Positions 26,263 through 35,521 are shown, counted from the first letter of the stretch. The stretch is 64,000 bases of DNA from Pseudomonas bohemica (GCF_002934685.1 NZ_NKHL01000112.1:107727-171726); one strand, 5' to 3'. Notes: generated from the letters alone by a model not told the origin. Translations and numbers: made by a program.

Positions 26263-26799
26263 GGGACGAATCACCTCCTGGTCGTGTGGTCATCCCCTAT
26301 CGGCCGGAGGTCCTGCAACTTGAAATATTTTGATGGCTTTTTGACGTCACCGTTTTGGCGAGGGGTATCTTTATACCTGGTACACGCTGCAGCTGGACAA
26401 TTTGCGCGATGGTCACGGCCTCGCGGGTGGACTCACGATTGAGGAGCGGACAGTTCGAGCAATACTCAAGCCCGCCCACCCGATATCGCGGGCAACACAC
26501 CCGTCGCACGCGTTTCATCTCATTCTGCCCGGCGAGCGGGAAATAGCGTACAGGCTGTTACGCCTTCGGCGAGTTACTTTTTCAGTAGCCTAAAAGTAAC
26601 CAAAAGACCCTGAAGACTTTTGATTACTCTTGGGGCCGCCTTTGCCTAAAGTGACCCGTCGTAGAGGCGGCACCACTATCAGCCCACCGCCGCTAACGGA
26701 TATACATTCCCATCCGAGCGCCACCAAAAACCAATCCTCACCGCCAAGCGCCCAGGCCAACAAGCAGCCCCTTAGGCGCTTAGCGATGCAAACCGATCA
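26263..26799. other. Intergenic gap with degenerate repeat
   Basis: A 537-bp region between the chemoreceptor start and the end of the siderophore receptor. It holds the chemoreceptor promoter and, at about 26550-26660, a degenerate element with GTTACGCCTTCGGCGAGTTAC and AAAGTAACCAAAAGACCCTG, a sequence style often seen between Pseudomonas genes. Short open frames here have no support. Confidence 0.5.
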
Positions 26800-28998
26800 T
26801 TACCAGCGTAAGGCCACCGTGCCCAGAACCGTACGCTCCTCACCCCAGTAGCAACGACCGGCATTGTTGCAACCGCTGACGTATTCCTTGTCGAAAAGGT
26901 TCTTGGCGTTCACATCCACCGACCAGTGTTTGTCGATGTCATAACCCACCAACGCATCCACCAACGTCACGTCACCGGTCTTCAACTTGCCGTACAGCGT
27001 CGATGCGGTGTAGGCGAAGGTATTGTCGAAGTAACGAACACCACCGCCGATACGCAAGCCACTCAGCGGACCGTCGAAGAAGCGATACGTTGCCCAGCCG
27101 GAGGCCTGATTACGCGGTATGCCGGTCAGTTGGTGATCCTCATACAGCGAACCCGGCGCATCTTTGGTCACACGGGCATCGGTATAGGTATACGACGCCA
27201 GCAGGCTCAGGTTCTTGGTGATGTCGCTGTTGGCTTCCAGTTCGATCCCCTTGGACTCGCTCTCGCCCACCTGGCTGCTGAAGCCGTTGGAGCCCGCGAT
27301 CACGTCGTGGGTTTTGGTCAGCTGGAAGACCGCGGCGCTGAAGGTGGTGTTCCAGCCCTTGGGCTCGTACTTCAGGCCCGCTTCGTACTGATGGCTGAGG
27401 ATCGGGTCGAGCAATTCGCCGTTCGGCTGCGAAGACTGCTGCACCGGGGTGAAGGCCGTCGAGTAGCTGACATAAGGTGAGATACCGTTCTCGAACTGGT
27501 ACATCAGGCCAGTCTGCCAGCTGAAGCGGTGATCCCAGCCGTCCAGATCGGACACGCCGCTGGTGGTGCCGGCGCGGTTACGGTATTTGCTATTGACGAA
27601 GTCCTGACGGCCGCCCAGCAGGAAGATCCAGTTGTCGTACTTGCTTTGCAGCTGGCTGTACAGGCCGTACATCTGCTGGTCCAGCTGAGAATTCTGGACG
27701 GTCGCCAGCATGCTCGGATTGCCCGCCGGGAACACGGGATTGAAGGGGTTGTAGGTACCGCCGTTGCCAGCGGCCCAGTCCTGGTTGAACGAAGTGCGGT
27801 CGTAGCTCGCGCCCAACAACACCGTGTTTTCCAACGCACCGGAAGTGAAGTGACCTTCGAACTGGTTGTCCAGCGAATAGGCGATGGACTTGTTGTCTCG
27901 ATCGTACGCCAGACTCGTCAGGCTGTTGCCGAAACCCGCATTGTTCAGGCTGTTCGGCCAGGTCTCATGGCGATCGATACGCGACTCCATGTAGCGCGAG
28001 TTCTGGCGGAACTGCCAGTTCTCGTTGAGCTGATGGCTGAACTCATAGCCCAGGGTCCAGCTTTCACGCTCGAAGTCATCCCAGTTCGGGTTGCCGGTGA
28101 ACTGGCTTTTGCCGATCTTGCCGTTGACGTTGTTCAGCAGCGTACCAGCCGCCGGATAGCCCAGTTCCAGCTTGGTGCGATCGCGCTGGTAGGACGACAG
28201 CAGGGTCAGCGAGGTGTCCTCGTCGAAGTTGAAGGTCATCGACGGCGCGATGTACAGACGATCGTCTGGTACCGAGTCGACCTGCGTATCGGCGTTGCGG
28301 CCCAGCATGACGATGCGACCCAGAATACGGCTGTCGTCGGTCAACGGCCCGGAAACGTCCAGGCCCAACTGACGGCGGTTATTGCTGCCATAGGTGAATT
28401 TGGCTTCGCCCTGGGCGACTTCCGTCGGGCGTTTGCTGACCAGGTTGACCAGGCCACCCGGCGCGTTTTCGCCGTAGAGAATCGAGCTCGGGCCGCGGAA
28501 CACTTCGGTGCGTTCCAGGCCATACGGCTCGGTGGTGGTGTCGTAGCGGTTGCCTTGCAGACGCAGGCCGTCCTTGAGCAGGCCATAGCCGTAGTCGGTG
28601 GCGTTGTAGCCCCGGATGGAGAACAGGTCACCGGCCAGACCGTCGCCGACCGCGAACGGCGGCGCGAAGATACCCGGGACATAGCCGAGGATATCGGTGA
28701 GGGTCTGTGAGGCTTGATCCTGCATGCGTTGACGTGTCACGACCGATACAGAGCGCGGCGTTTCCGAGAGCGGCGTGCTGGTCTTGGTGCCAGCTGTGCT
28801 GTTCTTCGCCTGATAGCCGACTTCCGGTTCTGCCACGGGCGCCTCGCCTGAGACCACCGAACTCTGCAACTGAATGGTGGATCCTTTCGCGGGCTTGGCC
28901 GGGGCATCATCGGCCCACGCCATACCATGGCAAGTGACCGTTGCCACCAATGCCGCCAAGGCTTTCACCTTGAATTGACTCTTATTGTTGCTCGCCAT
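26800..28998 (-). CDS. TonB-dependent siderophore receptor
   Basis: A 732-residue outer-membrane receptor. The signal region ends near GMAWADDAP. A TonB box/plug region follows with SETPRSVSVVTRQRMQDQ, LGYVPGIFAPP, FSIRGYNATDYGYGLLKDG, RGPSSILYGENAPGGLVNLV, all typical of FhuA/FpvA-like ferric-siderophore plugs. The 22-strand barrel ends in ...VLGTVALRW with the terminal aromatic residue needed for barrel assembly. There is no N-terminal signalling extension and no adjacent sigma/anti-sigma pair, so regulation is probably by Fur alone; a possible Fur site lies at 29091. The length is normal for the family. The siderophore cannot be named. Confidence 0.92.
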   Translation of the reverse strand: MASNNKSQFKVKALAALVATVTCHGMAWADDAPAKPAKGSTIQLQSSVVSGEAPVAEPEVGYQAKNSTAGTKTSTPLSETPRSVSVVTRQRMQDQASQTLTDILGYVPGIFAPPFAVGDGLAGDLFSIRGYNATDYGYGLLKDGLRLQGNRYDTTTEPYGLERTEVFRGPSSILYGENAPGGLVNLVSKRPTEVAQGEAKFTYGSNNRRQLGLDVSGPLTDDSRILGRIVMLGRNADTQVDSVPDDRLYIAPSMTFNFDEDTSLTLLSSYQRDRTKLELGYPAAGTLLNNVNGKIGKSQFTGNPNWDDFERESWTLGYEFSHQLNENWQFRQNSRYMESRIDRHETWPNSLNNAGFGNSLTSLAYDRDNKSIAYSLDNQFEGHFTSGALENTVLLGASYDRTSFNQDWAAGNGGTYNPFNPVFPAGNPSMLATVQNSQLDQQMYGLYSQLQSKYDNWIFLLGGRQDFVNSKYRNRAGTTSGVSDLDGWDHRFSWQTGLMYQFENGISPYVSYSTAFTPVQQSSQPNGELLDPILSHQYEAGLKYEPKGWNTTFSAAVFQLTKTHDVIAGSNGFSSQVGESESKGIELEANSDITKNLSLLASYTYTDARVTKDAPGSLYEDHQLTGIPRNQASGWATYRFFDGPLSGLRIGGGVRYFDNTFAYTASTLYGKLKTGDVTLVDALVGYDIDKHWSVDVNAKNLFDKEYVSGCNNAGRCYWGEERTVLGTVALRW

Positions 28999-29090
28999 TT
29001 GAAACGCCCCTTCCCTTTGAAATCACACGGGGCCCCAGCCCCAGATTTTACCGCGTATGTCAAAAAGCGTGAAAATGTAACAGCGAAGCG

Positions 29091-29110
29091 TTCTCATTAC
29101 TATTGATATT
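29091..29110 (-). promoter_or_regulatory. Possible Fur box upstream of the siderophore receptor
   Basis: On the minus strand the sequence reads AATATCAATAGTAATGAGAA, an A/T-rich run of NAT-type triplets resembling the end of many Pseudomonas Fur boxes. It lies about 95 bp upstream of the receptor start, a fitting position. Confidence 0.4.
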
Positions 29111-29162
29111 CAGCACAAAGCGAAGTGCCTTCCCTGTCACTTCGCTGATACCGTTGCGGGGC

Positions 29163-29333
29163 TTAACTTTCGTTGACGACTGCGGCAACAGCGGCAGCGA
29201 AGATTGCGGCGATCTGATCGATCTGCGCGGCTGTGACGATCAGTGGGGGGCAGGAAGCGAATGACGCTGGAGCGACGACCACCGACTTCGATGATCAGCC
29301 CGCGCTGCAGGCACTGACGCTGAATCTTCGAGT
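29163..29333 (-). pseudogene. Remnant of a class III aminotransferase C-terminus, frameshifted
   Basis: On the minus strand 29333 to about 29250 reads DSKIQRQCLQRGLIIEVGG then RRSSVIRFLPP, the typical end of diaminobutyrate- or ornithine-type 2-oxoglutarate aminotransferases. At a run of six G (29245-29250) the frame shifts; removing one base continues it as LIVTAAQIDQIAAIF and AAAVAAVVNES to a stop at 29163-29165. No upstream part of the gene is present. It is thus a short relic after deletion, between the siderophore receptor and the OPT transporter. Confidence 0.75.
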
Positions 29334-29454
29334 CCTTTATTAGTATTTTCTCGGTTAAGCAAAGTAGCCCAGGCCCTTTTATCCCGTGAGGAACGCGCTG
29401 AACCTTCCTGCCTCACGACGCTCACTAGTCCAGAGACCGAACACAGGAATTTTC

Positions 29455-31197
29455 ATGGGCCGTTATGCCGCCTCCCCTTCAGCCATCCGTATCGAGCGTG
29501 AGCTAAGCCTGCGCGCGGTGCTGACCGGGGCCGTGCTGGGTATTCTGCTGACACCCTCGAATGTCTACGCGGGGCTGAAGATCGGCTGGTCGTTCAACAT
29601 GTCGATCATCGCGCTGCTGGTGGGTTTCGGGGTCTGGCAAACCCTGGCCCGACGCAACGACCGCCAGCCGCATTGGACACTGCACGAGAGCAACATCAAC
29701 CAGACAGTGGCCTCGGCCGCGGCGTCGATCATTTCCGGCGGTCTGGTGGCGCCCATTCCTGCGTACACCTTGCTTACCGGTCAGCAACTGGACCCCGTGC
29801 CGATGATGGCCTGGGTGTTTTCGGTGAGTTTTCTCGGCATCTGGATCGCCTGGTACCTGCGCCCTACCCTGCTCAACGACGACGGCCTGAAGTTTCCCGA
29901 GGGCATGGCTACCCTGGAAACGCTGCAGCATATCTATCGCCACGGTGAGGAAGCCGTGACCCGCATCAAAGTGTTGTTCAGCGCCGCGTTGTTGTCCGGC
30001 ACGCTGAAATGGTGGGACGGTTTCGTCTGGGCCATTCCGCGCTGGGCCCCGACCGCGCAGCTGGAACGCCTGACTTTCACCCTCGACCCCTCGCTGCTGT
30101 TGATCGGTTTCGGCGGCATCATCGGCATCCGCGTGGGATTGAGCTTGCTGTTTGGCGCACTGCTGGCGTGGGGTGGATTGTCACCCTGGCTGCTCGATCA
30201 CAACTGGGTGGCGTTCGCGCCAGACGCCAGCGGCCCTCAGTTCGCCAAACTGGTGGAGTGGCTGTTGTGGCCGGGTGTGAGCCTGATGGTCTGCTCGACG
30301 CTCACGGCGCTGGGCCTGCGTTTGTTCATGGCGCCCAAAGCTGCTCGAACCCGCAATAGCCCCCGTGCCCGCGCGCCGTTTTCGCCGGGACCGGCCATCG
30401 GGCTGCTGCTGTCCATCGCGCTGGTGGTGGGCTTGCAGGCGACGCTGTTTGGCATCGATGTGTGGATGGCGTTGCTGAGCATTCCGCTGGCGATTTGTCT
30501 GGCGGTGGTCGCCGCGCGGGTGGTGGGCGCCACCGGCATCGCGCCGATCGGAGCGATCGGCAAACTCTCGCAACTGACTTTCGGCCTGGTGGCGCCGGGT
30601 CAGGTGGCGATCAACCTGATGAGCGCCAACACCGCGGGCGGGGCCGCCGGGCAGTCGACGGATTTGATGAACGACTTCAAGGTCGGTCTGGCCATTGGGG
30701 CGACCCCGAAAAAGCAGGTCATCGCCCAATGCATCGGCATTTTCATAGGCAGCGTGGTCGGGGTGCTGGTGTATCTGGCCTTGATCCCCGATCCCCAGCA
30801 CATGCTGCTGACCGAGCAATGGCCCGCGCCTGCCGTCGCCACCTGGAAGGCCGTAGCCGAGACCCTGACCCACGGCCTGCAATCGCTGTCGCCACAGATT
30901 CGCTGGTCGATCTTCATTGGCGGCTTGTTCGGCGTGCTACTCGGCGCACTGGATGCCCTGCTGGCGCAACGCATGGCGCGCTGGTTGCCCAGCTCGGCGG
31001 CGCTGGGTCTGGCCTTCGTGCTGCCGGCTTCGACCTCATTGATGATGGGCTTGGGGGCGGTGCTGACCTGGGCGGTGAGCCGTCGCTGGCCGTACATGAC
31101 CGAACGCTTCGCAATCACCACAGCCGCCGGGTTGATTGCCGGAGAAAGCATGACCGGGGTGGGCGCATCGTTTTGGGAGATGTTCAAGAACCTGTAG
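29455..31197 (+). CDS. OPT-family (oligopeptide) transporter
   Basis: A 580-residue polytopic inner-membrane protein. RELSLRAVLTGAVLGILLT followed by PSNVYAGLKIGWSFNMSI matches the entry of prokaryotic OPT transporters, which import small peptides or peptide-like siderophore complexes with protons. Other matching segments are NINQTVASAAASIISGG, LKFPEGMATLETLQ and a C-terminal ITTAAGLIAGESMTGVG. AGGAA precedes ATG 29455. It is slightly shorter than many OPT members (about 600-680). Proximity to the iron receptor and aminotransferase relic may be accidental. Confidence 0.88.
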   Translation: MGRYAASPSAIRIERELSLRAVLTGAVLGILLTPSNVYAGLKIGWSFNMSIIALLVGFGVWQTLARRNDRQPHWTLHESNINQTVASAAASIISGGLVAPIPAYTLLTGQQLDPVPMMAWVFSVSFLGIWIAWYLRPTLLNDDGLKFPEGMATLETLQHIYRHGEEAVTRIKVLFSAALLSGTLKWWDGFVWAIPRWAPTAQLERLTFTLDPSLLLIGFGGIIGIRVGLSLLFGALLAWGGLSPWLLDHNWVAFAPDASGPQFAKLVEWLLWPGVSLMVCSTLTALGLRLFMAPKAARTRNSPRARAPFSPGPAIGLLLSIALVVGLQATLFGIDVWMALLSIPLAICLAVVAARVVGATGIAPIGAIGKLSQLTFGLVAPGQVAINLMSANTAGGAAGQSTDLMNDFKVGLAIGATPKKQVIAQCIGIFIGSVVGVLVYLALIPDPQHMLLTEQWPAPAVATWKAVAETLTHGLQSLSPQIRWSIFIGGLFGVLLGALDALLAQRMARWLPSSAALGLAFVLPASTSLMMGLGAVLTWAVSRRWPYMTERFAITTAAGLIAGESMTGVGASFWEMFKNL

Positions 31198-31250
31198 CGC
31201 TGACGTGTATCGGGCCTAACACAAACATCCCCGGCGTTTCAAAGCTTAAA

Positions 31251-31271
31251 GCTATCGATTGTATCGATAGC
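31251..31271. promoter_or_regulatory. Perfect 9-bp palindrome upstream of a microprotein gene
   Basis: GCTATCGAT and ATCGATAGC separated by TGT form a perfect inverted repeat 85 bp upstream of the ATG at 31356 and 54 bp past the OPT stop. There is no T-run after it, so a protein-binding site is likelier than a terminator. Confidence 0.5.
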
Positions 31272-31355
31272 CAACATACGCATGAACGCCGTTCATTTTC
31301 CCGACGTAGATCGGGATCATGGCGGCATTGACTACCCCGAACAAGGATTTCACCG

Positions 31356-31433
31356 ATGTCCATCAACCTGTCCATTCTGCTCATGCTGATTGTTTCTTTT
31401 TCCATCGCGCTGTCAGGTGTCGCGCAGTTTTGA
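31356..31433 (+). CDS. 25-residue hydrophobic microprotein
   Basis: A very short frame MSINLSILLMLIVSFSIALS followed by GVAQF and TGA. AAGGA lies 8 nt before ATG 31356. Almost the whole peptide is one predicted transmembrane helix, with no charged residue. It follows the OPT gene by 158 bp and is preceded by a perfect palindrome, suggesting its own regulated promoter. I do not recognise it. Single-helix peptides of this size include type I toxins and small regulators of membrane transporters; neither can be assigned here. Confidence 0.5.
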   Translation: MSINLSILLMLIVSFSIALSGVAQF

Positions 31434-31584
31434 GCGAGCCTGCGCCTGCGTTCAGGTGGAGGGTCCAGTAATGTCAGGCTCGGCACAAAACCCCTGGGAG
31501 CTGTCCCGCCGCTGACAGCCGACGCCGTCAATGTGCAAATGCAGCTCGCCCCACAGGGATACCCGGCTCCCTCAACCCTGCATT

Positions 31585-32508
31585 TCACTCATGAAACTGC
31601 GCCACAGTCTGATTGCTGCCCACGAAGAAACTGTCGGCCACGATGCGCAGCGGTTGCAGGTCCAGATCACTTTGACCGCTGCTGATCAACTGCGCGAAAT
31701 GCCGGTACATGGCCGGGTACTCGCCCTCCTGCGACACGTTTTGCGACACGCCGTCGATAGTGACCAGCGCACCGCCAGCGTCCAGGCGCAACACGCCCTG
31801 GTCGCTGTGTAACTCGATGCGCCATAGCTCGTTCTCGCTGTGATCGAAGTCGAACTCGGCCCGTACAGCGACCTGTTCGCTCTGGATATTCAGTGATGCA
31901 GCGATCGGCGACTGGCAGTTGTCCGGCACGCTCAACACGGCAGACTCGACGAACAGCGCCCCCGGCAGTAGATCGGTGACGATCGACAGCGCATTGATGC
32001 CCGGATCGAACACACCCAGACCGCCCGCCTGCCAGATCCAGGTTTGCCCCGGATGCCATTTGCGCACCTGTTCTTTCCAGTCGACGCGCACCTGTTTCAG
32101 GGCCTTGCCCTGGAGCCACGCCTTGGCATTGGCGACACCGGGGGCGAAACGCGAGTGCCAGGCGAACAGGCCGCTGACGCCGGCCTTGCCCACTTGATCG
32201 ATCAGCGACAATGCCTCGCCCAGGGTCGAGCACGGCGGCTTTTCCACCAGCACATGTTTGCCCGCGCTCAGCGCCTCTCGAACCAGCGCGAAACGTCCTT
32301 GCGGCGGGGTGCAAAAGGCAATGGCGTCCACCTCTGGACCGTGGGCCAGCAGTTCGGCCAGCGAACTGAAGTTGTCGACGCCCGGGCAAGGCTGGCCCAG
32401 CGTCGCCACCGCCACCAGCTCGAACTGCGGGTTGGCGCGTATCGCCGGCACGTGTTGGTCCTGCGCGATCTTGCCGTAACCTACCAGCCCTAAACGAATC
32501 GGATGCAT
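31585..32508 (-). CDS. Gfo/Idh/MocA oxidoreductase, probable D-galactose 1-dehydrogenase
   Basis: A 307-residue NAD(P)-dependent sugar dehydrogenase. The Rossmann motif LGLVGYGKIAQDQHVPAI is followed by AFCTPPQGRF, the catalytic-lysine motif VLVEKPPCST, and the C-terminal substrate domain with WIWQAGGLGVFDPGINALS. These segments match bacterial D-galactose/L-arabinose 1-dehydrogenases. It stands alone, without other De Ley-Doudoroff genes adjacent, so the sugar is inferred from resemblance only. Confidence 0.8.
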   Translation of the reverse strand: MHPIRLGLVGYGKIAQDQHVPAIRANPQFELVAVATLGQPCPGVDNFSSLAELLAHGPEVDAIAFCTPPQGRFALVREALSAGKHVLVEKPPCSTLGEALSLIDQVGKAGVSGLFAWHSRFAPGVANAKAWLQGKALKQVRVDWKEQVRKWHPGQTWIWQAGGLGVFDPGINALSIVTDLLPGALFVESAVLSVPDNCQSPIAASLNIQSEQVAVRAEFDFDHSENELWRIELHSDQGVLRLDAGGALVTIDGVSQNVSQEGEYPAMYRHFAQLISSGQSDLDLQPLRIVADSFFVGSNQTVAQFHE

Positions 32509-32802
32509 CGATGACTCCCGTGATGTTGTCGTTATTTGAGGCGATTCCCCAGACCGAAAAGCTGACGGTCGAGTCGCTTAAGAGTTCGCGGGCTATCATA
32601 GCGGGCGACCCGTCCAGCAAGAAGGCATGCTGCGCCGATAGTCATCATTGCAGCACCGATTCACCGGTAAACGGGGAGTCGCCCGGGCACGCAAAAGCTT
32701 GTAGGATGCCCAGCGCAACAGGCAGTACAGGCCACCACCTGAAGCGTCCATCAGACCCGACGTTCGCCCTCCATTGCAGACAGGAAGTACGGAGCATTTG
32801 GC

Positions 32803-33246
32803 ATGACACAGCAGATCGTCATGATTGTGGCAAAACGCATCGCCCTCACCCTCCTTGCCGCCGCCACACTGTACGGTTGCGCCTCCCAGCCCACGGGACG
32901 CCAATGTCTCGACAACTTCCGCACCGAGGGCAACATCCTCGTCGGCAAGAGCTTCACCACCTACGCCTACCTCCCCGAGACCTCGTACAAAAAAGCCTTC
33001 AAGAACGTCAACAACATCCTGACGACCGAAGGCTTCCAGATGAAAGTCTCGAATCCTGAAAGCGGCATCATCAACGTCTACCAGGAAGTCGGCACCAGCA
33101 AGATCGCACCGCTGAACGCGCTGGTGGAGAAAGCGGGACGCGGCTCGAAGGTGACCATGACTTTCGTCACCCAGGCGGGGCTATACACACCTGAGGACGA
33201 GGCGCAGAAGCATTTTTGCGATTATCTGGATCGGGCGGCCAAATGA
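32803..33246 (+). CDS. Small putative lipoprotein of unknown function
   Basis: A 147-residue protein with a signal sequence ending in the lipobox LYGC, so it should be lipidated and anchored in an envelope membrane. The remainder (FRTEGNILVGKSFTTYAYLPE, FQMKVSNPESGIINVYQEV) contains short alternating segments that suggest a compact beta-rich fold; I do not recognise a named family. Start at ATG 32803 has GGAG about 9 nt upstream, with ATG 32821 as an alternative that still leaves a complete signal. Confidence 0.78.
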   Translation: MTQQIVMIVAKRIALTLLAAATLYGCASQPTGRQCLDNFRTEGNILVGKSFTTYAYLPETSYKKAFKNVNNILTTEGFQMKVSNPESGIINVYQEVGTSKIAPLNALVEKAGRGSKVTMTFVTQAGLYTPEDEAQKHFCDYLDRAAK

Positions 33247-33430
33247 GCGCGCGCCAGTCGCTCCGATGATGGGTAGGCCCCTGCATTCCCCAACATGATC
33301 AAGCAGAGACAGCAATATTGCGGCAGGTGTCGTTGTCCCCCCTCACTTCCCTGCTCCGTCGTCTCCGGAGCTCCGCTTTCACCCTCGCCTCTGCTTACCG
33401 CCACCTCTTGCAGCGAGTAACCATGGGCCG

Positions 33431-34501
33431 TCATTCGACGGGAAAAACCCCGCGCGGCATTCGAATATGCGCACCCTGACGCGTATCCACCACTTGGGTA
33501 ATTCCTAAATCACCGGCGACACTCATCAGCGAGTAGGCATCGTTGCGCGACAGCCCTTGCTGTTCTGTCAGGAAGGTCAACATGTCGAGCGACGCGTTGC
33601 GCACCGCCTTGTTGAGATCCTCATCGAAACCATGAACGATCCAGCAGTCGTCGGCTTCAAGGAGAGGCGAAGGGAAGAAGAAGTCCTTACGCAAAATCAC
33701 CTGAAACGTCACGTTGAGCGAGGACTCGATTGCAGTACCGCTGATTTCACCGTCGCCCTGGGATATGTGAGGGTCACCCACGGAGAACAGCGCGCCGTCG
33801 ACGGCCACCGGGTAATACATCGTCGAGCCGGCGCCAATGCGCCAATTGTCGATATTGCCGCCGTGCAGCCCAGGCGGAATGGTGCTGATCCGGCCACGTA
33901 CATCCGGAGCGACGCCAGCTGTACCCAGGTGCGGACGAACCGGAACACGTATGCCATTCAAGGTGGTCTGCCTGTCGCATTCCGGACAATGGGTTATCCG
34001 CCCTGGGGTGACGTACTTTTCCGGGACATCGTAGGCATACAACGCCCGAGCGTTGTTGGAGTTTCCATCCAGCTGATAGATCGTCACTCGCTCGGTCTGG
34101 TCGAATTCGTTGTACAGGTAACCCCAGTTGGCAGCCAGATTGGACCCATAGTTATTGCGTGGCGTCATCGACAGGTAACGCACCTCCAACATGTCGCCGG
34201 GCTTGGCGCCCTCGACCCAGATCGGACCCGTCATGATGTGCACGCCAGGATTGCGATCAGCTTCCGGGATGGCGTTGAACAGCCGCCAGATAGTTTCATC
34301 CATCATCAATTCCGGTGCGTCACCTGCGTGATGGGTGATGGCTTCGGCCTGGATGATGTCGCCGCTTTTCACTTTGATTGCCGGCGCCAACGCTGCATCG
34401 AAATAGCCCCAATGCACGTTTTCAGGCGTGGCGCGCAACGTATGCAGCGCGCCGGGCATAGGGTGGGTGCGCCCGGCAGCCAACGACTTGTTAATGATCA
34501 T
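33431..34501 (-). CDS. Acetamidase/formamidase family amidohydrolase
   Basis: A 356-residue FmdA/AmdA-type enzyme that hydrolyses short amides to acid plus ammonia. Recognisable segments are VKSGDIIQAEAITHHAGDAP, GPIWVEGAKPGDMLEVRYL, CPECDRQTT-GIRVPVRPHLGTAGVAP (metal/active-site region), PPGLHGGNIDNWRIGAGSTMY and LFSVGDPHISQGDGE. ATG 34501 has AAAGAGGT 7 nt upstream; a TTG at 34507 is less likely. The reductase gene lies 27 bp upstream in the same direction, so they form one transcript divergent from the TauD gene. In this oxygenase-rich island it may release nitrogen from an amide in the substrate or a ring-cleavage product; that role is inferred. Confidence 0.88.
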   Translation of the reverse strand: MIINKSLAAGRTHPMPGALHTLRATPENVHWGYFDAALAPAIKVKSGDIIQAEAITHHAGDAPELMMDETIWRLFNAIPEADRNPGVHIMTGPIWVEGAKPGDMLEVRYLSMTPRNNYGSNLAANWGYLYNEFDQTERVTIYQLDGNSNNARALYAYDVPEKYVTPGRITHCPECDRQTTLNGIRVPVRPHLGTAGVAPDVRGRISTIPPGLHGGNIDNWRIGAGSTMYYPVAVDGALFSVGDPHISQGDGEISGTAIESSLNVTFQVILRKDFFFPSPLLEADDCWIVHGFDEDLNKAVRNASLDMLTFLTEQQGLSRNDAYSLMSVAGDLGITQVVDTRQGAHIRMPRGVFPVE

Positions 34502-34528
34502 GCGCAATACCTCTTTAGGAACGATGGG

Positions 34529-35521
34529 TTAAAGATCCAACACCAGACGGGCGCTATGGGCGCGCGAGCAGCACGGCGTGAACTCGTTATGGCGCGCCTG
34601 TTCTGCGGCCGAATAGAAGTAGTCACGATGGTCGACCTCACCCTCGAGCACGCCGGTACGACAGCTGCCGCACACGCCAGAACCACAGGACAGGTTGACA
34701 TAGATGCCGTTACGCTCCAGCGCTTGCGCGACGGTCTCGTCGGCCTTCACGCCGATACATTGGCCGCTGGAGCGAAGCTGTACTTCGAATGCCCTGTCGC
34801 CATCCTGGGCAATCGGCAACTCTGCCTGGAACCGCTCGAAATGAACCTGAGCCTCCGGCCACCCCTTGGCCCTGGCCTCGACACACACGCTCTCGATCAG
34901 CGAGCTCGGCCCACATACGTAGACATGATGGCCAGGCCTTGGCGCGGAAATGATCCGTTCCAGGGTCATGCGTGTCCCGTCACCGATGTCCGGGGCATAA
35001 AAATGCGCATCGCTGGGGAAGTGCTGACGCAGTTGCTCCAGGAATGCCATGCCCGCACTGCTGCGTCCGGCGTAATGCAACTCGAATGAGCGATCCCGTG
35101 CCGCGAGCTCCAGCGCCATGGCAAGTATCGGAGTGATGCCGATACCGGCGGCGATCAGCAGCGCATGCTGGCCATCGACCAGTGCGAAACGGTTGAAGGG
35201 GCCGCTTACGGAAATCTCGGCACCCTGCCGGACCGAATCGCAGAGATGGCGAGAAACGCCGTTTCCATCCTCTTCGCGGCGTACCGCGATGCGGTAAACC
35301 TTGCGGTCTTGCGGACCATTGCACAGAGAGTACTGGCGCACGCCGCCGTCCAGATGCAGCGCCAGATGAGCCCCCGCATCAAACGCGGCAAGGGTCGGGT
35401 TGTCGATGGGCTGCAGCTCGAACATCCATACGTTCTGCGCCGCCTGCTCGCGCTTGACCACGCGCACTCGAACGATGGTCTCGGGGCTCGCCTCGCGCTG
35501 CGGGAAAGGTGAAATATTCAT
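34529..35521 (-). CDS. PDR/VanB-type oxidoreductase (FMN/FAD reductase plus 2Fe-2S ferredoxin)
   Basis: A 330-residue electron-transfer protein. An N-terminal flavin domain contains RQYSLCNGP (62-70) and GPFNRF. An NAD-binding domain contains LLIAAGIGITPIL (121-133) and YVCGPSSL. The C-terminal plant-type ferredoxin has cysteines at 279, 284, 287 and 317 (CGSGVCGSC...C). This architecture supplies electrons from NADH to Rieske oxygenases such as vanillate demethylase or phthalate dioxygenase. The only Rieske oxygenase in the island is at 40065, 4.5 kb away on the other strand, and is the probable partner. Start chosen at ATG 35521; the longer frame runs into the promoter region. Confidence 0.92.
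   Translation of the reverse strand: MNISPFPQREASPETIVRVRVVKREQAAQNVWMFELQPIDNPTLAAFDAGAHLALHLDGGVRQYSLCNGPQDRKVYRIAVRREEDGNGVSRHLCDSVRQGAEISVSGPFNRFALVDGQHALLIAAGIGITPILAMALELAARDRSFELHYAGRSSAGMAFLEQLRQHFPSDAHFYAPDIGDGTRMTLERIISAPRPGHHVYVCGPSSLIESVCVEARAKGWPEAQVHFERFQAELPIAQDGDRAFEVQLRSSGQCIGVKADETVAQALERNGIYVNLSCGSGVCGSCRTGVLEGEVDHRDYFYSAAEQARHNEFTPCCSRAHSARLVLDL

Noticed and set aside
27529..28710. 393-codon open frame on the plus strand
   Set aside because: Antisense to the TonB-dependent receptor; Val/Ala/Gln-rich composition expected of a shadow frame.
33247..33430. Integration site or integrase scar at the left border of the catabolic island
   Set aside because: No tRNA end, direct repeat, integrase or transposase was found at either border (also checked 47695-48039), so a mechanism of acquisition cannot be supported from this sequence.
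33557..35089. 510-codon open frame on the plus strand
   Set aside because: Antisense shadow of the amidase and the ferredoxin reductase genes; no ribosome binding site and no recognisable domain.
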